NCBI GenBank assembly: GCA_028095005.1
Contig: CM051462.1
Location: forward strand, 238,818,973-238,882,972
From: Rhynchospora pubera
Lineage: Eukaryota > Streptophyta > Magnoliopsida > Poales > Cyperaceae
Length of the DNA stretch: 64,000 bases
Reading direction: 5' to 3'
A program made the position numbers and the translations under genes. Positions 22,254-32,507 of this stretch are shown here, piece by piece (within the stretch, counting starts at the first letter, position 1; each line of letters starts with the position of its first letter). The notes under the pieces were generated by a model. The model was not told the DNA's origin and ran no database searches. It saw nothing but the letters and a program-made list of their open reading frames with translations.

Positions 22254-22258
22254 AACAA

Positions 22259-24060
22259 CTACTCAATCTGCAATTCTGCACCTCCTTTACCAACCGATGC
22301 TGGGTAGCTTTTAGTTTTCATTTTTTTGCGGCTTTTAGTTAACCTGCTGGCTAATTGTATGGCAAGCAAAACTTGACATTTTCCACTCTTGCAGCCAAGA
22401 GCCTGCATATTTGAGATATCTTCTCGATTGACCTCTGCATCATCTCGATCGGTGATTCGACTTCTCCTAAGATTGTGGATCATCTTAATATATACTAAAG
22501 TTTGCTTGGTGGGGTATGATTAACATTGGAGGTATTTTACTTTGCTTTCTTTCTACCTGGGTAGAGGGGATCTACTCTTAGAATATTAAACCTAAATTAG
22601 TGAGATAGCAATTGATGGTTTAAATTGAGTCTTAATCTTTGTCTTTCGAGTTTTGGTTGTAATTTGGAATTGTAAATTTTATGCAATATGAAATTGTAGA
22701 TGAAATTTTAATTTTGACTGATCAGCTTCGATCTATGTGCTTTAAGCCTGGGCTTATATTTTTTAGTTCTTGAACAATCACAGTTCTGTCCTTCACCGAC
22801 TTCCCAGTCCTAATTCTTATTCAACCTCTTGCAAGTAATTATCTAGGGTATTTTTTAATCACAGTACAATTTTAAACAAAAGTTTTTTCCCTTTTGTTAA
22901 ATTTGAAATTGATATTTACTTGATTGATGAACAGTATCAGTAACATGTCTATGATACTTATATAAGAAAGGTATGATATCACTAGCAAAGCAAGCAAACA
23001 ATTGTTGTTTCTATATTGATATTTAAAAATGTGTACATTAATAGTGTCATAGTCGTTCAAATATGTGCCTGTGAAAAAGGGCAAATGTCAACAAATTAAG
23101 ACATAGAGGTAGAGATGCTCTAGAATTTCGCTATACATTTTGTACATGCATGTTTTTTCTAACCTAAACTTTGCAGATTCATCTTGACAAAGGAAACTAA
23201 AGAGGCAGAAAGGTATTTTTTTCCCTTCATTTTGAATAGCTAGCCCAATTTGCCTTTGTATACCTATAATCCATATTGCTTTGTTCCACTTTATTTTGGT
23301 CCCAGTAGTTCTGAGTTGAAATTAAAGTGATGTGTATTGTAAAAATTCAGAAATCACTTGGTATTATGCCTATTCTAGACTTTTTACAATGAACTCAAAA
23401 TTAGTAGTATTTACTCAATTTAATTGATAAAGTCGTTCTTTCATATCCATTAGAGTAAAATTATTTCAGACGTCATCTAATGTTGGTACAAGACAACCAA
23501 ACAACCATACCTTACTGTATATATATTTAAGAAGATGCTGTGGGAAATTTTAGTCATTTGTGCTTGAAAATATCAATGTAAGCAATATTTATCGCTCATT
23601 TCTGGAGTTGGAATTTAAAATTGCCAAAGTTGTAATACTATTGATCAAATTCGTCAAATTATTTTGTCGTTAATGATATTTTCAGGAAGCATGGCTTTTT
23701 TTTGGTAGGTTTATATATATATATTGTATTTTTTCAATTGTATCAATTTTGTTGTGCTACGCCGAATCAGTGCCATCTATCATTCAACTTTTACTAATAA
23801 TTTTTTTGGCCTTTTGACTTCGTATAATTTCTTAACAAAACCTATATGTGATTTTTTTTTTTTTGAAACAAGACCAACATGTCTCATCACTTCCATTTAC
23901 CAGAAGCAAAGAGTTTTACAAAAACAGCACAAAAACACTGCACTGATACATGTCCAAGACGGTACCAGTGCAAAAACGCTCTCTCCCCTTAAAGCTAAAA
24001 ATGAAAACAATCAATGTACGGCATATATGTGTTCATTCCTTTTTTTTTTGGATTCAGGAA
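22259..24060. other. Helitron interior after the copia insertion
   Basis: Mostly AT-rich without a recognisable gene. A possible exon follows AACTTTGCAG at about 23178. A T-tract with ACATGTCTCATCACTTCCA at about 23845-23900 resembles an antisense LINE end but is too short to assign. Confidence 0.4.
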
Positions 24061-24768
24061 AAGATTCAATTGAAGATATGACAAGTGGTTTAGATAACAG
24101 CTTCACTGTGAAAGAATTGTGAAATCATACTACAAGCTGACGAAAATGGTATATATCTTTATATAAATTATTGTGGTTTCTTTTTCTACACTTTTTGATA
24201 AATTGTACAATTTAGTATCTGATATAGTTCCAGTTTACAACAAGCTTAAAAAATTATTGTTAAATTCTTGCTGTTACTCCAAATTGTTGTTTGAAGTCAT
24301 CAGTTAGTATCATTAATGCGAAGCAAAATGGAGGGGATGAGAGTAGAGTAGAGACACAAATACTATGGGTACTAAGTGTGAAATTAGTCTATCTTCAATA
24401 ATTTAAACATCGGATGTACAAAAAACAATTCTATTATTTACTTTCGCATATTATCTGATTCTCAGCTCCAATTGATTTTCTGATTATATCAAACGGTGAT
24501 AATATTGTTCCTTCGAGGAAAATAATAACCATAATTAATTATTATGGCACCTATGATGTTTGCACCTGTTGTACTTGAAATGATTTGCCTATGTTGACTT
24601 GTGTTCTCGAAATTTTTGTTAAGTTCATCGTTTGTTTTTGTTTTGTTCATAGACCATGTTTAAAAAATCGATTTTTATTGGATGCTTTCTAATAAAGATT
24701 CTATTAGATTACTATAGATGCAGGCATTCAGGAGATATTGTAGGTTTATGTTTTATTTTATTTTATAT

Positions 24769-25152
24769 TTATATAGTTTTCAACGGGCAAAAATAACACC
24801 ACACTGTTGGAACCAACAAAAATATATGAAAAGTAAAATTAAGTCGCGCGAAGCGCGATATTATAGCTAGTAACAATAAAATTACGAAAGTACCAACAAT
24901 CTTGTTCCGACCAACTCTCTTCTTTTCTGTTTTTTCCTCAACTGCAATAGTTATTGTAGCAAAACCATTCTCTAAACATCTATAAAAAATTAAAAAAAAG
25001 CCAATTACAAAACTTCCCATACAAGGATAAGATATATCATACTCTATGTCATTGTGCACCATCGAAGTGCACTCTTGTAATAGCAGCAGCAATAATAATA
25101 AAATAACAAAACTACCAGCAATCTTGTTCATACTAGTTCTTTTCTCGTCCAT
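24769..25152 (-). CDS. Small secreted-peptide-like ORF, copy 2 (doubtful)
   Basis: From the ATG at 25152 the frame starts MDEKRTSMNKIAGSFVILLL, with eight Leu and then QECTSMVHNDIEYDISYPC: a basic start, a strong hydrophobic core and a Cys after it, as in a signal peptide plus short mature peptide. The stretch IEYDISY faintly recalls RALF peptides, but the usual Cys pattern is absent. Further on the frame runs into the start of copy 1 (RNKIVGTFVILLLL), showing a tandem duplication, then into the Helitron. The real gene, if any, is probably only the first 40-60 codons plus an unseen exon. It may equally be a pseudogene. Confidence 0.35.
   Translation of the reverse strand: MDEKRTSMNKIAGSFVILLLLLLLLQECTSMVHNDIEYDISYPCMGSFVIGFFLIFYRCLENGFATITIAVEEKTEKKRVGRNKIVGTFVILLLLAIISRFARLNFTFHIFLLVPTVWCYFCPLKTI
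24844..24870 (+). other. Helitron 3' terminus: hairpin and CTAG
   Basis: Six-base-pair stem TCGCGC/GCGCGA with a GAA loop, then TATTATAG and CTAG, followed by T. This matches the standard 3' end of plant Helitrons. Confidence 0.9.
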
Positions 25153-25210
25153 TCTTTCCTCAACTACAGCAGTTGTTGTAGCAAAACTATTTTTTAATCA
25201 CTTCAGCAAA

Positions 25211-25687
25211 CTTACTAGGAAAAGGTTCTTCAAATTGAAAATTCTTTCAACCTTACTTTACATCCTACTCAACCTAAATATTTTTTAAGACTCATCTTTC
25301 TTACCTATCCCCCTCATACTGATTTGGAACATGAAAACCCCACCTAGAATGTTGATTTTTATTTGGGGGCTACTGCAAAATAGGCTACTAACACTGGATA
25401 ACCTACAAAAAAGAAGATGGAGTATAGCAACTGTTGTGCTTTATCTGTTGCTGATACTGAGACTACAACACAATTTTTTGATGTTTACCACAAGAAAGGA
25501 ATTTTGGTTCCACTGCAAGCCAACACCAAAAGCATTTTACTTTCCACTCAGGCTACTTCAAAGTAAAGAGAACTCCTTATAACAACTTTTGTGGTTTTGA
25601 GAAAAAAATGTGCTAGTGTCTTTAGAAGACCAGTGAATATATAAGCTATTCGCAAATATGGGCTTGTTCTCGCACACCCAAACACTA
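25211..25687. other. Spacer without a recognised gene
   Basis: Short open frames only; nothing assignable. Confidence 0.4.
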
Positions 25688-25941
25688 AGGGTGTGTTTGG
25701 ATGCAACGGAATAAGCCGTGAATAAAGAATAGGAATAAGAAATTTCGATTTGCGTGCTTATTCTTATTTCTTATTCTTATAAATGAGTTATTCGAATAGC
25801 CTATTCGAAACACTATTCTAGTTCCACCCATTTGCGCAAACAAGGAGAACAAGGCAGTGAATTAACGCGAGGAGAGAGAAAACCCATGTGCATTGTTGGA
25901 ACAGCTTATTCAACGCAGGTACGGGTCACTGCCAAACACAC
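25688..25941. mobile_element. PIF/Harbinger-like MITE
   Basis: Ends AGGGTGTGTTTGGATGC and GCCAAACACAC are inverted copies. CTA flanks it at 25685-25687 and 25942-25944. The 3-bp A/T-rich duplication and the GTGTTTGG end suggest a Tourist/Harbinger type. Confidence 0.6.
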
Positions 25942-25944
25942 CTA

Positions 25945-27644
25945 GTACTCGTGTTTTTAAAACCTGTTCATTGGAGGTTGGAGCGGTAATCGAAAATTTT
26001 AAATGTTATAATTAATATTATTAAGTATAATTACTGTGGTCTATATTATTAAATATAAACCAAGTTCATTTATGAATATTATTTAAAGGGTGCATTGAAT
26101 TTTAATGGAAAATCTTCATTGAATTTATGATCCTTTTAATTACCTTAGTCAATTTATTTTCTCTCTCCTGTCATAATTGGCATTTGGCATCCCTTCTCCA
26201 AATTTTTTGCCTAAAAAGAAAAACAAACAGAGAGAAAAAATGCCATAATTTTTTGCCATCAATTTCGACTATTGAAGAAGGTCAGAATTTCCGCATAATG
26301 CCATGTCTTTCCTTCAAATTTATAAGTTCTTACTTATAATTTATTAATTTAATATGAAAATACGTGATTCTGAAGTATTAATTAAAATATTATGATTAAT
26401 TAATATTTTAAATCTGTCAGTAAATCCACACACAGAATTCATTAAACTCCCTTGCTTTCTACAGCTTTACCTACTTATTTGTTGTAATATAGAAAACATT
26501 TTTTATTTTATTTTTTATGCTTTAATTTTTTAAAGCTTTTTAGTTCTTTGTCGTAACGAAATTTGTAATTTATTACTTTTTTTACTTATTTAATTCAAAG
26601 TTACGGGTTGACCTAAATTTTTTTTTGAAAAAAAAATTACTGAAATCAAAATTGTATTCGTACTCATCGTCCGCAAACTAATTTACGGTTACAGAAATTA
26701 TCTGCGAGGCCGCTATACACAATATATTACCAATGTGCTCTCTGGAAATAAAACAAAATTTTACTTTTATCATATCACGCCTGACTAGTAAATTGAAGGA
26801 AAGTTTGGTTGGCGCATCTATAAGGACAATGCAGATGATTGGATCTCAATTAATAAGAACTAGATTAACTCGATCTTCTGCACTTACAAACTAATTGATC
26901 TTTACTTCAGTCTTTAGGTATATCATTACATAAAAATATTCAAAGTTGATGCAAGTTTTGTCATTTGCCAAATGACTTAAATTTTACGACGAGTTATTTA
27001 ATGACATTTAATAAAATTTCAAATAGCGCTTTAAATTACACAAAATTTTTATTGTTTATCTATTTTCAGATTTTATCGTAACTTGATGTGAGAAAATTGT
27101 CAATTTTTCCCCCATCAATGATTCTATTAGAAAAACAAGTAAGCAATTTGTTAGTACTTTTCTTTTTCGGCTTTGCCTCAATTCGAAGAATTTTACATGC
27201 TTACCCTTCTTCTCTCAGTTTTTCTTTTTATTTTTATTTCTTTTGTCGAAAATTTCTTGAAGGTTTTTATTTTATAAGAAAGAACTATCGACTGACATTG
27301 AATGCTAAAAATTGAAACTCAGTGGCTTGTTGTTGTTGTTGTTTTATTTTATTTTATTATTTTTTTTTAGTTGCTACTGATGTGTTTAATCTCTCCGACG
27401 GTGGATAACAACAAATTTTGTTGAACACCCAAGTGGAACCATTGATGTCATTGTTGCTTTAAAATATAAATAAAATATAAATAATAACAGTGCATTAAAT
27501 TAAGATAAGTCTAAAGAAATAGCTACAAATACAGTTGCCGCTTCCTTCCGTTTTGTGTTGAACGACAAAATTATGTTCTGGAAAGAATGATGTATCGAAG
27601 TTTTCAGGAATAGTGGCCTTTGGCTTAAAATCACAATCTTCAGA
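25945..27644. other. AT-rich spacer, no gene seen
   Basis: Very AT-rich with scattered short ORFs. No domain, repeat structure or RNA gene was recognised. Confidence 0.5.
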
Positions 27645-27975
27645 CACTACAACAAAAGAGATGATTTTTACATAAATATTTTTTAGATAGATTTTTTTTT
27701 ATTAGTGTTGAATCTTGTTCTATTGCTAGACTTAATTGATGCACTAAATCTAGTAATTTTTTAGCAAGACTTAATTTTCTATTAATAGATCATTAAAAAT
27801 CTAACAATTTGTTTTTGATAGACTTTTTGAATCTTGCAATGTTTAATGTAGCAATTCTAAAAAAAATTGCTAGATTTAGTGCATCAATTAAATCTAACAA
27901 TAGAATAAGTTCCAACACTAATAAAAAAAAAATCTATCTAAAAATATTTATGTAAAGACCATCTCTCTTGTAATG
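27645..27975. mobile_element. CACTA-type MITE with 3-bp TSD
   Basis: The 331-bp element starts CACTACAACAAAAGAGATG and ends CTTGTAATG, read inwards CATTACAAGAGAGATG. The arms pair over about 70 bases (AGATAGATTTTTTTT, ATTAGTGTTG). AGA flanks it at 27642-27644 and 27976-27978. The CACTA terminus and 3-bp duplication are those of the En/Spm superfamily. Non-coding. Confidence 0.88.
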
Positions 27976-28239
27976 AGAGATGATTCAGCGTATTTAATCA
28001 ATTAAACCTAAAATTGAAATGACTATTAGCTAGATTAAACATATTTTTCAAAGACAATTCACCACACAAACCTAGGGGGAAAAATAAGCAATTAAATAAT
28101 AAAATAAAACGTGTATAGAAGCTTGATTAGCCGGTTTGCACGCCCACACGGTCACACCCCAACCACAGTTTTGAATTTTGATTAAGAATTCACTTCAACG
28201 TCATTGCGCATTCTCAGATTCTCTCTCTCGCTTATAATT

Positions 28240-28247
28240 TATAAATA
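28240..28247 (+). promoter_or_regulatory. TATA box of the F-box gene
   Basis: TATAAATA, about 93 bases before the ATG at 28333, just after a CTCTCTCTCG tract. Good position for a plant core promoter with a leader of about 60 bases. Confidence 0.6.
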
Positions 28248-28332
28248 ACGAACGATCAGTCACGCAAGCACATAATAAAAGAAGAGAAACCAAAAAAGTA
28301 AAGGAGAGGACAGAGGAGGTAAATTATCAAGC

Positions 28333-29709
28333 ATGAGTGCAGAAGAGCAAAAAATGCACCAGCAGTTGTGGGCCAACTTGCACGGCGACGTGCTCGAGGA
28401 GGTGGCCATGCACGTGCCGATCGTCGACCTACTCTCAGCCTCATTGGTGTCCCGAGAGTGGCGTAGAGCTGTGTGTTCGTCATTGGTCTACAGGCCGCAC
28501 CAACGCCCCTGGCTGATCCTCCGTGACCTTCGCAGTCCGAAATCATCGGCTTTCTCAATACACGCGCTAGATCCATACTCCCGCTCCTGGGTCTCTGTCA
28601 CTCGGCGTTCCATTTCAGACAGGCCTTTCGAAATGGTGGGTCCCTGCTTCATGCGCAGGTCCACCGGAGATCGGTTTTGTGCCCTCATGTTCCGTAAGAT
28701 GGTAATTAACTAATCTTCAATTAATTTTCTCCATGCACTGCAGTTCTGACTTCTGATCTCTGACCTTGACATGAAATAATTCACACAAAATAGAATAATG
28801 GCATATATATTTATATAGTTATTTATAAGAAATTTTGCCCCAAAATCAATTTAGCAATGTGTCCTCCTTCATCAGACAATCTCGAAAGATCCATTTGGTG
28901 CGAGGTGGGAGCAAGACACAAAGGCGCCGAGGAAGTTTCGGCTGGACCCGGTGGTGGCAGAGGTGGGTTGGTGGATACTGGTGGTTGGGGGAGAGTGCTC
29001 GATAGACCGTGACTATGAAGAGGAGGGTCCGGTTGAGGTCTATGACAAGCGAACCGGTGTGTGGGAATCAGCGGGGCTTATGCCAGTAGTGTTCGAGGGG
29101 TCTACATGTGCCGCATGGCTTTCTGTTGTCGCGTCGAGCAAGAGGCTGTATGTCATGGAGAGGAAGAGCGGCTGGCTAAGCTGGTTTGATCCAGAGAGTA
29201 AGAGATGGGGGCCTGTGCGTCAGATGAGGCCGGACCCGGGTGTGTCGGCATGGGCTATCACAGTTGGTTATGGTGAGAAGCTGTTGTTGTTTGGTGCGAG
29301 GAGAGGAACAGATGGAGATGGAGTGATGAAGGTGAAAATTTGGGAAGTGGAAGGGGACAATCTCCGGGTGGTGGATACCGAAGGCGAGGAGATGCCAGCG
29401 GAGATGGTTGATGGGCTGTTTCCGGCGGATGAAGGACAGGACGCCACGTGGCAGGGTTATTCCGTGCACTTGGATGTGTGCGGAACAGAGCACGGCGGAT
29501 ACGTGTGCAATCTCAATCCGCTGGGGATGAGGAAGAGGAACGGCGTGGTGCTGTTTGATTTGTCAAGGAGCCGAAGCAGTAGGATTGTGGAAAGGTGGGA
29601 GTGGGTCCCTCTGCCAGAGAGAGTGGGAGATAATCCCATGGGCAGGATTTTGTGTGGATGTTCTCCCGTTGATTTTAAACATATCTTGTCCGGCTTACGC
29701 AGGTATTAG
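28333..29709 (+). CDS. F-box/kelch protein, two exons (28333-28701, 28876-29709)
   Basis: 400 residues after splicing. An F-box at about 15-60 (NLHGDVLEEVAMHVPIVDLL, SREWRRAV) would bind SKP1. A kelch-like beta-propeller follows (WWILVVGGECS, GPVEVYDKRTGVWESA, RLYVMERKSGWLSWFDPESK, KLLLFGARRG), which would hold the target. The exon join is in phase after codon ATG at 28701 (GTAATT donor) and CATCAG acceptor at 28875; the joined sequence (RKM then TISKDPFGARW) matches the intronless paralogue at 39264-40550 (SQDPFATHW). The closest known relative I recall is Arabidopsis At1g23390 (KFB-CHS), which marks chalcone synthase for degradation. That function is inference here. A TATA box is at 28240. 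Confidence 0.88.
28702..28875 (+). other. Intron of the F-box gene
   Basis: 174 bp, GT...AG, AT-rich with a CCTTCATCAG acceptor. The paralogue at 39264-40550 has no intron here, so one of the two gained or lost it. Confidence 0.85.
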
Positions 29710-31503
29710 AATTTACAATTAATTAAGGGGACATGTGCTGTGCCTCTTTTTTTTTTGCTTTTTTAATTAATATATACTTTTCATATTGGGTTTATCCGTT
29801 TATGTATATAAAATTTCTGATGTAAAAAACTGAAGAATAACTTTGTCAACCGAGCTTGTGTAATTAATTGTAATTATAATTGAAGGGCATGTGAATGAAA
29901 TGAAAATATATTATTAATTAATTAATTAATTAAATTGGAATAAAGCTGCACTTTTAGTGGCGAAGTAATTAAGTAACTGTGAAAAGGGGAGCAGAAGCAG
30001 AACGGAAGTTTGAAGCTAATTAAGAACATCGAACAATGCGGTCCATGGATTATTAGCAAAAACAGGGGATTAGGCTAGTTGTATTTGGAACACCCAGTTT
30101 TGGTTCCTTCTTATTTTATTTATTATTCGGTCAGGTTAAATTAAGTCGGATTCTGACTTGAAGTACTTCGGCAATCGGCGCTTAATAGTTTAATACCAAT
30201 CAGAATTCAGAGGAGATACCAATTTTACTCCTTGCCAACGCGGCAACGCCCCCTCCCACTCCATTCAGGGGTGTGGAAGTAAATCCGGTGTACCGTAACA
30301 CCGCCTAATGTAACAATCCGGATCTTTTAAAATCAATCGAATACTTTTTTTTTCTGTTTGTCTTAATTTTTTTATAACAAATGCAGAACGGTGGATTAAT
30401 TTTGAACGATCTGGATTGTTGCGCTGCACGATGGAGCGCAACATCAAATTTGAGTTGCCATGGGCGTATCTAAAAATTCATCCCAGTATTTAATCAATTA
30501 AACAATCTTGCAACATTTCAAGGGAATATGTCAATTATACCAAAACCAACCGATCAAATGCATTCAAAATTGCACAAACATATCACAAATGAACAAACCT
30601 GTGTAATATTCATGGACAAAATGGTGCCCAAATTGGAAGAATTTCAATGAAAAATATGACAGGTCAGATAATCATCCAGACCGACATCTCATACGTCGAC
30701 TCGATTTAAGTACATGTAAATTTAAATGATGCAGATTTCAGCATTAAATTCAACGGTCTGATGGTGACTGAAAAAAGTACGCGTGTTCTAATGAGCCATG
30801 AAAAAATATCACAAGCAATTTATTTATCTCTGAATAAATGTAACTCTGAACCATCCTTCATTCACATATTTTAGATGCACATTCACTCCCCGCACATTCG
30901 CCAGCACGAAGAAAAAAATAACTCAAACTCCAACAATAAGAGCTCAAGTCCTCAAAAAGCTACTAAGATTGATTACTGCCAACAATCAAAACATATATTA
31001 ATGCAGAGAATTGAATCCGCCTCCGAAACAACTGTGCGCGAACAGTTGTTGGAACAGTATTCAATCCTGACCGTTTGTTTTTGTTCCAACCAATCCAGTC
31101 CGTTCATCTGCGCATCTCTTCGATATTTGGAGGGGCGTCTTTTCGGCATCTGAAAGGTCAATAGCGATCTGTGATACTTATTGTGTACTCGAGCTTTTCT
31201 CTCTCTCTCTTTTTCTCTCTATTTTCTCTTCCGATCTTTTTGCCCATGCTTGCCCCATTCCTCCCTCTTTTCGCCTGCCATGCCGATCAACTTCTCTCTC
31301 TCTCTCAAGATCTTTCACGATTTGTTTTACATATGGGAAGAACAAGAAAGCGAAGAGACTTCTCGAAGCAGCTTCGTTTTGAAACCTTCGTCTTCTCGAT
31401 GGTACTGATCGATCTGTTTTTCTTTTGATCTACTTTCACCTCTAATAAGAAGACTTAGATCTAATTAGGTCAATTGATGCTTAGCTTTTTGCTCTATGAA
31501 CAG
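29710..31503. other. Spacer; likely holds the 5' end of the second Helitron
   Basis: No gene recognised. It includes TTAATTAATTAATTAATTAA near 29915 and a CT-rich tract at 31195-31320 that could be a captured promoter or leader. The Helitron 5' terminus could not be found. Confidence 0.4.
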
Positions 31504-31590
31504 AAAAGGAAGATCTTCGACATCAATTAGAGGAATGGAAGCAACAATCGGAAGCTGGCAAAGTTCATGCGGTTTTATTTCGATTTGGTC
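31504..31590 (+). pseudogene. Captured exon, coiled-coil-like, unidentified
   Basis: After a GAACAG acceptor one frame reads EKEDLRHQLEEWKQQSEAGK and then VHAVLFRFG, a charged helix typical of coiled coils. Source gene not recognised. Confidence 0.4.
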
Positions 31591-32319
31591 GGTACTCATG
31601 TTTCTATTTTGTTTTAAATTTTTTTTGTTAAAAATAATCAGGTTAGCTTTCCATTTGAGTTGATGTATTTTCTATTTGTTTTTCAACTGAGATTTATCAA
31701 ATAACATTTGATTTTTAGTTTTCCACTTGCAAACAAAAAGAAAATCATTTTCAACTGTCAAACAGAAGTCAAATTGGAAATCCAATACTCCATTGAGTAA
31801 ACCATTTTGTACTTTACATAGTGTGTAGATCATATTCAGTGCAGTTTGTGAGCCGATCTGTCATCAATCAAGTGGTTTGAAGAATTGAGGTGTCACTTGA
31901 CTGGTGTCCAAATTATACCCATCCTATCTGGATGTCAATCAAGAATTAACATATGCACTATTCTTTCTTATTTTGACAACTATTTTATTTGATTCATGGA
32001 TTTCAGTTAACTTTGGATGTCAGTATATCCTATTCTCAACTCGCATGTCTCACCTATCTTATCCTAACACTGAATTAAATTATTGTACCAAGCACCTATC
32101 AATATAAAATATATATTGGCCAATAAAAAGACGTAATTTAGATGAAATCCTGTTGGATGACACAAATCTTGATAAGATATGACTTATGAGGAGACAAAAT
32201 GAAAAGAAATCCAGAAAAGACCCAAATACAACTTTAACCAAACTTGAGTAATCCTATGTTGTTCTGATAGTGGTTGCTATAATTTCAGTCACTGATTTTT
32301 TTTTTGGATAAAAATGCAG

Positions 32320-32507
32320 CAAGAGAAGCAAAAGGCCATGATAACTGAGATGGTAGGAAAGCTGACAGATCTGTCCCGGGACAAATGCATCACTGGTACA
32401 CCAGGAGCAAGTTCAATTCCAGCGAAACCACTTCTCTCACAAATTGCGCACAACGATTCCTTGACATAAGCATGATTATTGCGAAACGGTTCGAATCAAT
32501 GCAGTAA
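32320..32507 (+). pseudogene. TIM8: Captured last exon of TIM8 (decayed)
   Basis: After a polypyrimidine tract and AAAATGCAG acceptor, the exon encodes QEKQKAMITEMVGKLTDL, SRDKCITGTPG and, after a one-base frameshift, FNSSETTSLTNCAQRFL, DISMIIAKRFESMQ and a stop. This follows the small Tim chaperones of the mitochondrial intermembrane space. Of the twin CX3C motifs each has lost one Cys (SRDKC and SLTNC instead of CxxxC), and there is a frameshift, so it is dead. The preceding exon with the N-terminus is absent. Its place upstream of a Helitron 3' end points to capture of a genomic, intron-containing copy. Confidence 0.82.

Larger units (their letters stand above)
17605..22258 (-). mobile_element. 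Young, complete-looking Ty1/copia element
   Basis: Two 248-bp LTRs (17610-17857 and 22006-22253) start TGTTAATTTTTGAGGG and end CTCAACA. I counted one difference between them (GGAGGGC versus GGAGGAC). The exact 5-bp duplication AACAA flanks the element. A primer-binding site and polypurine tract are in place, and one uninterrupted reading frame covers protease to RNase H. It sits inside a Helitron. By structure it could be mobile, but see the note on its Gag region. Confidence 0.95.
16596..24870 (+). mobile_element. Helitron with a nested copia element
   Basis: The 3' end has the Helitron signature: a hairpin at 24844-24858 (TCGCGC, loop GAA, GCGCGA), twelve bases, then CTAG followed by a host T. 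The 5' end is inferred from the empty site: the tandem copy at 24993-25110 runs without a break where this copy is split between A16595 and T24871. The expected 5' TC is not obvious (the sequence starts TATATAATTATAG), so the exact 5' base is uncertain. No Rep/helicase is encoded, so the element is non-autonomous. Without the copia element it is about 3.6 kb. It holds exon-like pieces, for example 24061-24122 after a GATTCAG acceptor, whose source genes were not identified. Confidence 0.8.

Noticed and set aside
27088..27315. 75-codon ORF with Ser/Phe-rich stretch
   Set aside because: AT-rich open frame by composition; no promoter, paralogue or domain.
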